From: Fragilariopsis cylindrus CCMP1102
Taxonomy: Eukaryota > Bacillariophyta > Bacillariophyceae > Bacillariales > Bacillariaceae
Direction of reading: 5' to 3'
NCBI GenBank assembly: GCA_900095095.1
Contig: FMBT01000521.1
Location: forward strand, 1-64,000
Length of the DNA: 64,000 nucleotides
Shown piece by piece: positions 47,764-58,872 of the stretch. A model generated the notes under the pieces. That model saw nothing but the letters and a program-made list of their open reading frames with translations, was not told the DNA's origin and ran no database searches. The stretch's first letter is position 1. Each line of letters begins with the position of its first letter. Made by a program: the position numbers and the translations under genes.

Positions 47764-49397
47764 TTATTGTTGAGTAGCTCCTGTCCCAGGAGCTATTATC
47801 GCCTTTGATTTGAATTGTTGATTATTGAATCCATCGATAAAGGAACTTGAATTGTCTCCTCTCGTCTCCATGGTATCGTCTCCATCTTCCATCACGTCGT
47901 CTGCTTGTCCTTCACTTTTGTTTCTCTTGATTGACATAGTGTCTTCTGTCGCCGTTTCTTCTGACTCTGTTCCAATGTCTGTCATGGTCGTCTCTTCATT
48001 AGTGTTTGATAATAGAGCTGATGCCCTTTTTCCGGTTGGTGTAGTCGTCGTGGTTATGCTTGATGTAAGCGCGCTTGTTTGTTCTGTTTCACCTGTTGTT
48101 AGTTCGTCTGGAATCTGATTCGCTTCTTTTCTTTGTATGTTATCACTGTTCTGTTTCTGATTCATCATCATCATTGATTTCATAAAAGAGTACATATCTC
48201 TTTGTGCCTCAACTCGTCTTTCTTCTATTTTCGATTCTCTTTCTTGTCGTTTTGCTTCTTGTTTGTCCTCTCTTGTAATCCTATCTCTCTCCATTTCTTG
48301 AAACTGTTGAGTTATCTGAGTCATCATTGTTGTCATTGTTTGTTGGTCTGATAATCCTGAGTGGTTCGTTGCTATAGTCCGTGTGTCTTGTGTCATTAAA
48401 TTCATCGATGTTCGAACTCTTAGTCCATTTTCGTTACTAGTTTGATCTTGTTGTGCTGTATTGTCTGCTTCTGTCATTCTTGTTTGTTCTGATGCTTGTG
48501 TTGCTTGTTGAGGCTGCTGTTGTGGTGTCATTTGTTGTGCGGTACTGGGTGCAGGTTGTACTATTTTTAACTGTTTCTTTTGTGCGCTGCTTTGGGCTAT
48601 ATTACTATATGATTTTTGAGTTGGGAGGTGCAGTTGCTTTTGCAATTGTTTTGCTACATGGAATTGAAATCGCGGTTGCTGGATTTGCTTGGGAGTCTTA
48701 GATGTCCTCTGTGCTGCTGCGTTTTGTAGCATCTCTTTCAGTTTGGAAGCTTTAGCTTGTACTGACTGTGACACTCTTTGAATGCTGTCAAACTCTGGAA
48801 ATTGATTAAACTTTTCTAACGCAATCTTTGCACATTTACTGCTACTCTCTCTTCCAAAATCGTCTATCAGATTACTGATTAATGCTTTTGCTTTCTCCAT
48901 ATCTTCTTCTTGGAATAGTAGTAGGTATTTACCTCTTGTTTCTGTCTCGGTTGTGCGTTCAATTGCTACACATTTCCATGCGTTCATCAGTAGTGTGTCG
49001 ACTCTGAGTGCGACTGTTCCTGGGACGTCTAATGCGGGGTTGTAAAGCTCTAGGAATAATTCTTCTGGCCAGTTAACGACGGTAATAGCGCGTAAAGTGT
49101 TTAGCATATCGTTGTTCATCCGTAATAAATCCCCATATAGTTGTGGTCCTATTTCTTTGTCTGTTCCTTTCGGAATGATACTGTAAAACTCTCCTAATAC
49201 ATTTTCGTCTAATAAACCTAATAATTCCATACTTGCTCTTGCTTGTGCTTTCGTTGTTCGTAGGAGTAGACCTTCGCACATGACTGGATCATTTCTTGGT
49301 CCCCCCCGGAATGTTCCTGCTGCAACACGTATCTTGATATCAACAATATTAGAGAAGCTGTATGTGCCTGATGAACTCTACAGTATGAGCTCGCCAT
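47764..49397 (-). CDS. LINE ORF1: Gln-rich coiled-coil protein
   Basis: The main frame (49281-47764) gives 505 residues from MCEGLLLRTT. The same frame reads IKIRVAAGTFRGGPRNDPV upstream without a start, and an ATG at 49397 (MASSY) joins it if one base near 49380 is changed. The N-terminal half is ordered (LLGLLDENVLGEFYSIIPKG); residues about 200-300 are Gln-rich. A long charged coiled coil (QEMERDRITREDKQEAKRQE) and an acidic, Ser/Thr-rich tail follow. Its likely role is RNA binding in the retrotransposon particle. No zinc knuckle seen. ORF2 begins 110 bases after its stop. Confidence 0.75.
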
Positions 49398-49422
49398 TCA
49401 GTAAATTATGTACAACAACAAT

Positions 49423-49885
49423 GCAGTACACACGGTAGACAAAATAAAAAGTTGGGGGACTGAGAGAATTTTTGATTTTTCGATCGATTTTTTCTTCTTC
49501 TAAATTCGATGCGCTTCTTTTTTCATCGCATTGGATTTTTATTTTTACTCACGGAATTAATCATTACTGACGATGACCAGTTGAAGTCGAAGGAAGCACA
49601 AAAGTCATTGCGTCGGAGCAGCCATTGTCACAACAACGTTATTGCTATAACAATTCTTATAACACCGTTGGTTGTTATACAAAGACAAGCGAGAACTGTC
49701 ATACATAGATAATAATCGAGCACTGTAAGTTTTTTAAATTGCGTACTGTATGTATTCTGCTTTCGATTGTGGTTTGTTTGTCATACTGTAGCAGCGAGAT
49801 ATTATTACACGTGGGTATATTTTATTTTCTTCTTTCTTACTCAATTAGTAGATTCCATTATACCTTGAAAAAGAAACGTTATACA
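49423..49885. other. Intergenic between LINE and MYND gene
   Basis: AT-rich leader region. The MYND frame is open upstream to 49739 with a hydrophobic segment, but see the start choice under that gene. Confidence 0.5.
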
Positions 49886-50698
49886 ATGTCAACCAAAAAG
49901 AAGGCGAAACGAAACAAGAAAAAGACGAAGGCTCCGCCGCCGTCCATCCCATCTCCGTTGGACTTACTGATGACGGAATTGTCGTTGTCATCGACGACTG
50001 AGACAACTGCTAATAGTAGGTGCTATCATGGGAGTACAGCCGCGAAGTTCTCTCCTGGAAGCGATTATCGAAAAGCCATTCAAGATTTTTTACTCTATCT
50101 TTCAAAATTTGAAGAGGAACAGAAGGAGTGCGTGGGCGAGCATATGAGAGGCTCCTTGTTTTTCGGATTCATCAAAACGAAGTATCACGAGCTATTGAAA
50201 AATCTACCAGAGCTTAGTCAATTTGTCTTCGCATGGTCGACACACTTGTTCCTCAATTTTGATGATGAAGAATCCCGAAAAATGATAGAGCTATTATTTC
50301 TATTTGGCATCGGTATTAAATACGGGGAGTCTAGCCATGATAATTCAGAAAAAATTCTCAAGTACGACCGTGATATAAAATCTGGTAATAGGGGTATAAT
50401 CAATTGCTTAGCACGCGAAAATTACTGTGACTGTATGAAGCAAAAGAAGGAGGAGGCAAAGGAGATGGTCAAACTTCTTCGTTGCGATGGATGTAAGAAA
50501 AGCTTTCCAAGAGAACAAATGCGAGATTGCATCGGCTGCACAAATTTTAGCTTTCACAGCAAAGAGTGCTACAAAAAACATTGGCATGAGCATAAAATCA
50601 TTTGTAAACGCTTGGCAGATATCAGCAGAGAAGTAACAACGGCGAGTCAGACAAACGAGGATATTGAACGCAAGAAGAAGAATGATCCGTCAATATAA
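49886..50698 (+). CDS. MYND zinc-finger protein with CYHGST motif (paralog 1)
   Basis: I start at 49886 (MSTKKKAKRNKKKTK) because the second paralog also begins with a short Lys/Arg/Asn-rich leader. The frame is open back to 49739, which would add 49 hydrophobic residues. Residues about 1-22 are basic, CYHGSTAAKF lies near residue 50, an all-helical region follows, and RGIINCLARENYCDCMK lies near 170-187. The MYND finger occupies residues about 199-240 (CDGC, CIGC, SFHSKEC, H-x3-C). The usual YCS Cys is a His here (FHS), so zinc site 2 may be altered. MYND fingers bind proline-rich peptides in partner proteins. Function otherwise unknown; this fold is expanded in diatoms. Confidence 0.82.
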   Translation: MSTKKKAKRNKKKTKAPPPSIPSPLDLLMTELSLSSTTETTANSRCYHGSTAAKFSPGSDYRKAIQDFLLYLSKFEEEQKECVGEHMRGSLFFGFIKTKYHELLKNLPELSQFVFAWSTHLFLNFDDEESRKMIELLFLFGIGIKYGESSHDNSEKILKYDRDIKSGNRGIINCLARENYCDCMKQKKEEAKEMVKLLRCDGCKKSFPREQMRDCIGCTNFSFHSKECYKKHWHEHKIICKRLADISREVTTASQTNEDIERKKKNDPSI

Positions 50699-51013
50699 GA
50701 AAGAAGAGTACACGTTCGGCTCGCATATTCTATATATGACATAGATGCAGCATAGTATGAAATACATTTTTAATGAATGCAATTTATGTTATATGTTTCG
50801 GTTTTGCGAATCCATTGCGTCTAGCTAGCAGCATCACTGTTGGTGCTTTCAGTGGGGTGGGGTGGGGTGGGGGGGGGGGGGGGGCATCTAAAGGTGCAGA
50901 TGTTGAATTATCACATATCATCGTGTACGTTTCTAGTGTAGTTATTCTAGTAGTTACTTCTATTTTTGCAGATAAACAAAAACGAAGAATAAATCTCACG
51001 ATTGTACGTTCTA
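50699..51013. other. Convergent 3' spacer with a long G run
   Basis: Between two convergent stops. At about 50853-50884 three GGGGT repeats lead into an uninterrupted run of about 18 G, able to form a G-quadruplex and prone to length errors. Confidence 0.7.
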
Positions 51014-54000
51014 TTACTTTCTTTTTTGTTTTGTTCGTCGTTCGGTACTCAAAGTAGCCTTGGTTGATATCGATCTCTTCTTGCTGGTAGTAGCCTTTTT
51101 CTTAGTGCTGTTGGAGATACTCTTATTCTTGCCAGAGGAGGAAGAGGTGGAGGAGGAAGATCCTCGTACTTGATTACGTGGTAATGATGGCTGATAATTA
51201 CAACCATGTAAACCCAATGAGATTCGATTATTGTTACCTGATGACGTAGCGCTTAATACATCAATACCAATTTGCTGTCCGATTAGTAAAGATGATGGAT
51301 TTAAAGTACCCATCTTTGATGTATGGAGTAAAGCATTATTTTCATTTCCAATATCAATAAATGCACCAAAATCAGCAACATTGCGTACAGTCCCGATAAT
51401 ACCGCGGATTGGGACAGGAGCGTCGTTAGAACCTTCTTTGTTCTTGTTTATAGCATTCGATAGTTGATCCATGTTCGACAATTCAGGAGGAAGAGCTTTG
51501 CATGATTCGATCGAACCCGTCGACGACGATAACGCCGATGAGGGTGATTCAGATACGCTGTTTTCATTACTATTGGAATCATCAAGAAGTTTCAATCTTG
51601 GATCTTCGTTCGATATTGAATCGACTAACTGTTCCAATACAGTCAGGATGCGTTCGGAACTGACTTTGTATATCTTTGCCGCTTCAGTAATCGTATCTTT
51701 CCATTCTACGTCCCATTCATCACGAGGTGGAAGATCTTGTAGTATTTGTTGCATCATATCAGTAGTATCAGGATTATTATTATTATTATCACCGCGGTGA
51801 TCTTGCTCTAATACTTTCAACCAGGATGAAAATTGTTCTTGTTGTAGTAACCATCGTGCTAATTCATATGATTCTGGATGAACATTGGTTGTATCAAGTA
51901 CTTCAGGACCACCATAAACTCGAACAAATCCTGCACAATTTTCAAATGTTTTAGGGCCTAGTCCACTAATTTTTTGTTTCTTCGATGATGATGATATTAA
52001 ATCAATTCGTCTTTTGAATGGTCGTGCATTTATAATTTTTTGTACTAACGTATTAGAACCACTCAATCCTGGTACCTTTTTTAATATTCTAAACTGCACG
52101 TATTCAAATCGACACCAACCGTTGCAACAGCATCAACGCATGTTAAATCCAGTTTTTCATTGAGTTCCTTTTTAGTTAAATCATGCTGGTACATACCAAT
52201 TCCAAGTGATGCAGGTGGGACCTTCACCAGTTCAAATAATGGATTTTGTAATCGTCGTCCAATTGATATTGCTGCAATCGATGCCGGAGGATGATTTGGA
52301 AATTCTTCATTGCCTGTTCTGTTACGCTCCATACACTGGCACCAGCCTCATTAACAAGTTGAATATCAATCGGTATTTTACATTGTTTCGATGCCTCCTG
52401 AATTAATAGTCGACAATCCATACTACCATGGCCATTCCCAAGTGCAACAGTAATGGTAATATCATCATCGTCATTTTTCAACGACGACGACGACGATGAT
52501 GATGGTGTCGATGCCGATATCATGTGTTGTTTCATTTCTTTTAAAAGTTGTTCTAACTTGTTAATACCTTTTTCCTTTCTTGCTTGATTTCCAACAAATT
52601 GTACAGTATCAAGTTTAATAACATTACCATCCGAATCTAATAATGAACATTTAATACCAGCAGCAAATCCAGGATCTAATGCTAATATAGGTTGAAATGG
52701 TATGCCTTTGTATGAATATGGTGGCTGTAATAATGCACGTTTTAAATTTTGTTCAAATACATAACATGCACGATCTTGTGCATCAATACATTTTTCATTC
52801 CATAATCTTGTTGTGGTACGTCTTTTTAATAAACGTATCCATGCATCATGTATTGCATCCTTAATTAATCCACCAGAATCATACCGCAGAATAGATGTTG
52901 GTACTATACTACTGCCACTGCCACTGCCACTGCCACTACTACTTGATTTTCGAATACAATAAAATAAATATTTTTCCATCTTGTCGGAATCAATATTGTA
53001 TGTCATTTTTAACGCCTTTTCTTTCACACCCCGTCGAATAGCTAATACTTGATAATCTTTTAAATAGGATAAATGTCCTGAAAAGTCACCATACGTTTCA
53101 CTATATTTATTATTGCTATTGCTGGTCTTGTTGTTGTTGCTGATGCTCTTTTTAGTAGAAGCAGTAGCACTACTACTACTACTTGATTTAGATTTAGCTG
53201 TAGATTGTTTTTCTTTTTCTATTACTGTTGTTGTTTGAATACGACAATACTTACGTAATTCCTCAAGAGCTAACCATGTTATTTGTGGTTCCGAGGCAAT
53301 TTTTGTTCCCAATACTTGAACAATAACTTCACGTGGTGCACCACCACCTAATTGAAACCATTTATTTATATTGACATTCGCATTTGCATTGTTATCACTG
53401 TTGTTCCATACGGCATCAATTGCCTGAATCAATTCTGGATATTCTTTCTGAATCCTTTCAATAATACTTCCTTTTGATACTGGTTTAAATGGTGTATATA
53501 TATCATCTAATTCTGATTTTGATATACTAGTTAAAATAATATTTCTTGTTGAAGTCGTTGTGGTAGTTGATGATGATACAAAATGTGGTAATAATTTTAG
53601 ACGCATTGATTTTAAGGAATCATATTTAATTACCATGGATTTTAAGGAATGGACTTGTTTTGTTGTCAGTGGATACACAATATCTGTACGATAACGACAT
53701 ACGAATGGTACAGTAATTTCTTCTCCTCCTCCTCCTTTTTCTCCAGTTAAAAATAATGACAATGTACGTCGTACAGCAGATTCAATAATATCACCACTGC
53801 GATCTAAATAATTGTTGTCGTTTTTCTCGTCGTTGTCTAGTTTCAGTAACTTAGGTGTCCATACGTTGGCTAGTAATTTAGGATCTGCCATTATTATTGT
53901 TGTTGGTTTTATTGTTGCTGTAATTGCTCCTCCTTCTGTTGATGCTATTGTTGTTGTTGATGTTGATGCTGCTGCTGTAGGGGTAGATACACTTTTTAAT

Positions 54001-54347
54001 GATGTGGATATCGATCGTTGCTGCTTGTGTTGCGTAGTCTTCACTGCTGATCTCGAAGAGTTATAATTGTAAGACGATGAAGACACAGATAGAAACGTAG
54101 TTGTTGTGTCCGCCGATGATGCTCGATATGGTCGTAAAGATAGGAATGCACTTGATGATGTTGTTGATGATGTTGTCCTTGTTTTGATATGACGTTGCGT
54201 CGTCAAACCAGCAGCCCTACTACTTATTGCTGTACTCCTTGTAGCAATAATCCCACTGACAAATTGGATTTCTTGATTATTAGTAGCTAATGATGAAATA
54301 GAACAACGAAAAAGGAAAGACATCAACGCACAACACCACCGTTTCAT
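51014..54347 (-). CDS. Tex/SRBD1-type S1 RNA-binding protein, two frame breaks
   Basis: Frames 54347-52224, 52332-52081 and 52099-51014 follow one another and all match the Tex family. The YqgF-like RNase H fold is at residues about 550-640 (ILALDPGFAAGIKCSLLDSD; VALGNGHGSMDCRLL). VNEAGASVWSVTEQA passes into EFPNHPPASIAAISIGRRLQ with one A missing near 52322. LVKVPPASLGIGMYQHDL and VGVDLNTCSLEY pass into KKVPGLSGSN with one T missing near 52095. A helix-hairpin-helix region and an S1 domain (RGIIGTVRNVADFGAFIDIG) precede a basic tail. Restored length is about 1100 residues. The first 150 or so residues are Ser/Thr/Arg-rich with a hydrophobic start and an SSAF-LSLRP segment, so an organelle (possibly plastid) presequence is likely. 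Bacterial Tex acts in transcription and RNA turnover. Confidence 0.9.
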
Positions 54348-55065
54348 AACCTTTTGTTGTTGTTTCTTTTTGCGCCTTGCCTAACACTACCTGCGATGTG
54401 ATGTGATGCGTTCAACAAATGGCTTCTTCGATGTCGTCCTCAAAAATTTCTGTGAAAGCTATAAGTTCTATATATGCTGCAGATTCTGAAAAATACTTCT
54501 TCTCAGACTTCGGACGAGGACGAACACAATATGATCGAGATGGCTGATGTGATGTGTGATCTGCTTTCTGCTTTTTTTGTTTTGTTTTGTTTTATGTATT
54601 TTCTTGATCCTGTTCGTTGATCTGTTTCACTGTGGTGCTTTGCTTTGGCGCGCATTTGATGGCGGGACTTGTTATAAAAGAACTTCGTGATTGACACTCT
54701 CACGATTTACAGGGCCAGGCCAGACCAAACCAGCCATCAAATCCAGTCTTGTTTAAAAAACATTAATGATTCATTCAAAAACTCAAAAAAAAAAACGACC
54801 GCGATTTTTTTTAAAGATTTTGATTTAAACAAACAGACAGTTTTTATTTTTTGAAATACTGTACATTGATTTCACGTGTTCACTAACTATTATATCAGTT
54901 CAATTACTTTTGAAGGAAAAGCGTGATCGACAACGCTTGACTTGACTTGATTCTTGCTACAAGCATTCTGTTCCTGTAACGTATAAGGTATAATAAGTAG
55001 GAGAGTACGTGTTATACAATATTCTCCTCAAATTGGACGTAGGAACAGTAATAAGGATTGCCATC
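54348..55065. other. Divergent promoter region
   Basis: Lies between the starts of the Tex and second MYND genes, so both promoters must lie in these 718 bases. T- and A-rich runs at 54560-54600 and 54785-54850. A TATAAAAGAACTTC at 54673 could serve either gene. Confidence 0.5.
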
Positions 55066-56211
55066 ATGACGTCGAAGAATAAAGGAGGACGGCGAAACAA
55101 TAAGAAGAACAAGCGAAATAAAGGTCGTAATAATAGTATTGCGACCACCGCTGCCGCTGCCGCCGCTGCCACCGCCACCACCACGACCACAACAACATCA
55201 TTGTTATCATTATTACAGTCAGGAGCTGGTCGTAAACGAACAGAAGCCACAGTTGCAGCCATAGCCGTTGATAACGATATTAATGCTGTAATAGATGATC
55301 CCGATGTAGCTACAACCACCACTATATCTACAGCCACCGTGTCTAGTGGCGATAGTAACACCAATGATGCAACACCCGCTCCTCCATTGTCAGTTGTAGT
55401 TACAACAAACAATACCAAATCGCCACCAGCACAAAAAACGTCAGATTACCATGACGATCATCGTATGCGAAGATTCATTACCGCTGTGGCGGTAGCCGTT
55501 GGTTTCGATGCTTCTAAAGAATGTTACCACGGTAGCACAAGAGCAGCATTTCTTAATTCTGATTATATTAGAGAAGTTATTTGTAACCCATCCACTTATG
55601 ACAAACATGAGGAATTTTGTCAATTCACATTCGCACTGGCAACTGAAATGTGGTTCCAATTAATGAAAATAGATAAGGATAATAAGGACGAGCGATCGCA
55701 ATGGATTAACGACATTGTGACTATTCTTGAATACGGGATCAGCCGACGTTACTACTGGATCCCAACTACAGCAGGAGGAGATGCTGGTTTTGGATCCGAA
55801 AACAATCGAAAAATATGTAGATACTATCGTGATATTGCCACTGCCTCAGCGAACGAAACGCCTTGTTATAGAGGCATTATCAACGTTTTGGCTCGGGAAA
55901 CGAAAAGTAATTGTGACTGTATGAAGCTGTACCAATTAGAAGCGAAGAAGATTGAAAAAGTTGGATTTTGTAGCGGTTGTTGCAGCAATGTACCAAAAAT
56001 GAAATTGCGATTGTGTCTGGGTTGTATTCACATGATCAAGTATTGTTGTAGAAAATGCCAAAAACTTGATTGGTCTAGACACAGAGCTCTGTGTAAGGAC
56101 GCACAAAGATGCAAAGATCGGATGCCTACCTATGCCAAGGACGACGTCGATGTCACTGAGACTTATATTCAACTACCAGAGGATGCTTCACGATGCAACA
56201 CTCAAAATTAA
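55066..56211 (+). CDS. MYND zinc-finger protein with CYHGST motif (paralog 2)
   Basis: 381 residues from MTSKNKGGRRNNKKNKRNKG; an ATG in the same frame at 55009 is less likely because the basic leader matches paralog 1. A Thr/Ala-rich region (residues 25-130) is followed by CYHGSTRAAFLNSDYIREV (from about 150), a helical region (FALATEMWFQLMKID), RYYRDIA and RGIINVLARETKSNCDCMK (about 267-287), all aligned with paralog 1. The MYND finger is complete at about 302-343 (CSGC, CLGC, YCCRKC, H-x3-C). The two genes are 4.4 kb apart on the same strand with the Tex gene between them, inverted. Probably a protein-interaction factor; partner unknown. Confidence 0.85.
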   Translation: MTSKNKGGRRNNKKNKRNKGRNNSIATTAAAAAAATATTTTTTTSLLSLLQSGAGRKRTEATVAAIAVDNDINAVIDDPDVATTTTISTATVSSGDSNTNDATPAPPLSVVVTTNNTKSPPAQKTSDYHDDHRMRRFITAVAVAVGFDASKECYHGSTRAAFLNSDYIREVICNPSTYDKHEEFCQFTFALATEMWFQLMKIDKDNKDERSQWINDIVTILEYGISRRYYWIPTTAGGDAGFGSENNRKICRYYRDIATASANETPCYRGIINVLARETKSNCDCMKLYQLEAKKIEKVGFCSGCCSNVPKMKLRLCLGCIHMIKYCCRKCQKLDWSRHRALCKDAQRCKDRMPTYAKDDVDVTETYIQLPEDASRCNTQN

Positions 56212-57016
56212 TCAGTCAGCGAAATATGCGAAGATGTTGTTGCACCAAAGAACTTTCAAGGTAATACCATCGTCAGCATATCTCATGTTTGTTGATCTTT
56301 TTATCTGGTTTTACTAATTTTTTGTTTTGTTTTTGCTTTAACCTCCTCTGTAATTGTTTCTATCGTAAATAATACATACAGATAATAAATGAAGATATTC
56401 TATGGTATTAAGTAGAGAAGCACTATAGAAGCAGCCCATGTTGTATGAATATTAAGTAGATAAGCACTACAGAAGCAACAGCAGAAAAAGAATGACCAAA
56501 ACGTCGTCTAGAGATGAACCCACAAGCTTCTGATGGCTTATGGCTGCGAGTTATTACTATTATGTTATGATCATCAATATATATAAGAAAGGATAAATGT
56601 TAAATGAAATCCAAAAGCAACAAGTAAATATGCACATAAACACATAGTTTATAAAGTATATAATTTGCTCCTTAATTCTCAATACGCCGACGGCTACTAT
56701 TCCCAATCCTTTTGATTTGTTTTTGTTCTTTCTGTGTAAGTAGTGTACGTGTGTGTTTATTTATAGCAACCTCTTCCATCTACGATGAGAAAAAAAGTGA
56801 TCAATTTCGATTGTATTTGATAGATGTGTTTTGCAGTAGGTATTGTTGTTGTCTCTTAACTTCCATGGACGAACAAGATGATCTATAGTATAGTATAAAA
56901 CAAAAACAAAAACGAAAGACGACGAGCGAAGGAAGGAAATGCCGAGGGAGGCGCGGTAAATCTTGAGGGAAAAACGAATCAGTTTTTTAATTCTTGCGCG
57001 CCGAGAGGAAAGGAAA
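56212..57016. other. Intergenic
   Basis: AT-rich. A 25-base segment around TAAGCACTAyAGAAGCA is duplicated (about 56410 and 56455). No gene seen. Confidence 0.5.
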
Positions 57017-57313
57017 ATGACAGAGAGAAGAACAGAAAAAAGCGAAGCAACAATAATAATCGACATTCAAAGACATGACCTTTTGATAGATTTGTTAAAA
57101 ATCCGTAATAATTTTCAAGAGAAACAACTTAGGTTGTTACTCGAGTGGGATCCGTCTGCATTATTGCAACCCAGTAGTCTTGGGAACTTACCAATTCATT
57201 TCGCTGTAAATTCCATTCGGATGTTCCAACTCGTATTCGAATATGGAATTCGTTTGCTGCATAGGAATGCGAGTACAACTAATTTGATGTCCAATAAAGT
57301 GATGTATATATAG
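57017..57313 (+). CDS. Truncated ankyrin-like diatom protein
   Basis: 98 residues. LRLLLEWDPSALLQPSSLGN and LPIHFAVNSIRMFQLVFEYG align with residues 251-300 of the gene at 60452 (FLVEWNPNALTQ...FRMVLEYGIRF). After EYGIRLL the sequence leaves the family pattern and stops at 57313, where the relative continues for more than 100 residues. This is a short or truncated paralog; whether it is expressed is unknown. Confidence 0.55.
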   Translation: MTERRTEKSEATIIIDIQRHDLLIDLLKIRNNFQEKQLRLLLEWDPSALLQPSSLGNLPIHFAVNSIRMFQLVFEYGIRLLHRNASTTNLMSNKVMYI

Positions 57314-57681
57314 CCTACTACTAGTAATTCTTGACTTAATATGTATACGAATTTATCTTATGAAATATTTAGTAAATACTTTATGCATTTGATGTTTGAT
57401 CAATTTATGTTGATTTTTATGTAATGATAATATGTACGAAAGATACGATGTGATATTTTGATGACGAACATATAATAAATACCGCCAGACTTAAAACGAT
57501 GATGGTATGTGTTACGGGAATGCCGTGATTTTGTTGTTTTGTTTTATTTTTGTTTTGAATGATCTTGTATTGCATTAGGTCGTATATGATGCGGTTGCGA
57601 TCAAACTCAACCTCAGCCTCGACCCCTCAACCTCAATTTTGCTTCTTTTATTTTATCTTATTTTATTTTATTTTATTTTAT
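57314..57681. other. Convergent spacer
   Basis: AT-rich 3' region shared by two convergent genes; a TTTTA pentamer run at 57650-57682 borders the stop of the next gene. No gene seen. Confidence 0.5.
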
Positions 57682-58872
57682 TTAAAAAGAAGAAAAACCC
57701 GGATAACTAAAATCTCGACACTTCCATCCGGGACCACTGTCGTCATCACCATATCCGTATTTGGTACAACCACACGTGACCCATCCCGTTTGGGATTCAT
57801 CATCTTCATATGCACATTGAAAATTAAAATCATACCAAGCACAACCTGAACCACTTGGTCGTGTTCCTGGACAGTTTTGATTATTTGTTATGGCGACACC
57901 GACTTGTTCCGAGCGAGGCGGTGCAACAACAGGTTTGGGTAATTCTAGGTCCGACTATGAAATAGAAAGAAGACGAAAAGGAAGAAGAAGGAAAGGAAAA
58001 GATGGGGAAGATAGATAGAAAAAGGGGGTAGAGAAAAATAAATAATGTGAGGATAATGTGAGGTATGCGACGGCAGCTGTAGTAGCTATGACAATCACGA
58101 CAAGTGTCAAAAAAGGAAACATATTAACAACCATCCATATAATGTTATCTGTAGTATTATATTAAACACTTACAATTTCAGCCTCAACCTGTCCTACTAC
58201 TACTGTGTCTGGGATCATAGGCACTGGCACTGGTGCAGGTATAGGAAAAATTGCTCCAGATCCACCTGTAGTTAAATCAGGACAATTCCATCCAAATTTA
58301 GTCGCATCACCGTCTTGTCTAGCACAATTACATTCTGTAGTACCCCATTGGCATGATACGGTAGTTGCACCATCAGGAATCCATCCTGTACAATGCGAAC
58401 CAGGATCTGGTAGAAATCTTGGACAACCGGAACTAGTCGAAACAACACCGGTACTTGGTTCGGTAATAGGAAAATCGACACCTATTCCAGGCATGGTTGA
58501 TCCAGCAACAGGTCCAGAAATTCCTGGTGGTGGAGGTAAACTACCATTCGGATCTGCTTGTAGATTAAGTCCGATATTTGCACAGAATTGGTATCCATTT
58601 AATGAATCTGTGACACAACCTAAACTCGTTGTTGGGTTGTAGGTTGCATCATAAGCACTGAATTGAGATCGAACAGTACATTCAACCGTTCCATCATTGT
58701 CAGGGTGTAAAACACAACTACTTTCACCTGGACGAAGACCTTGTACGGGCGTGTCTTGTAATGAACGACTTGGCGAAGCCATCCCACCACCACGTAAGGA
58801 ATGTTCATCGGTTGTTGTAGTAGTAGCTCTTGCGAAGGCAAGAGACGCGAGAAGGAAGATTGCTTGTTTCAT
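57682..58872 (-). CDS. Secreted Cys-rich protein, two exons with duplicated domain
   Basis: Exon 1 is 58872-58174 and exon 2 is 57954-57682. The intron 57955-58173 (GTAAGT...CATAG) joins AEI to SDLELPK in phase, giving about 323 residues. MKQAIFLLASLAFARAT is a signal peptide. Exon 1 ends with CPRFLPDPGSHCTGW...SCQW...CNC...FGWNCPD; exon 2 encodes a matching CPGTRPSGSGCAWY...QCAY...TCGC...GPGWKCRD. The two six-Cys modules are therefore a duplication divided by the intron. A first segment with CVLHPDNDGTVEC also has paired Cys. Likely extracellular and disulfide-bonded; family not recognised. Confidence 0.8.

Larger units (their letters stand above)
40963..49413 (-). mobile_element. Non-LTR retrotransposon (APE-type LINE with RNase H), near full length
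   Basis: Two open reading units on the minus strand, ORF1 (49397-47764) and ORF2 (47654-41090). ORF2 encodes an AP-like endonuclease, reverse transcriptase, RNase H and a terminal zinc-knuckle region, the order seen in I/R1-like LINEs. The same 9-base string AACAACAAT flanks the element (40954-40962 and 49414-49422) and may be its target duplication, though it is low complexity. There is no poly-A; the 3' end is an ATT/TTA-rich tail next to 40963. ORF2 is interrupted by two frame changes and ORF1 by one near its start. That few breaks in 8.45 kb indicates a young insertion. It lies head-on to the MYND gene at 49886. Confidence 0.9.

Noticed and set aside
40963-49413. LTR or virus-like element instead of LINE
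   Set aside because: No long terminal repeats, protease or integrase; the endonuclease is AP-like and the RT motifs are of the non-LTR type.
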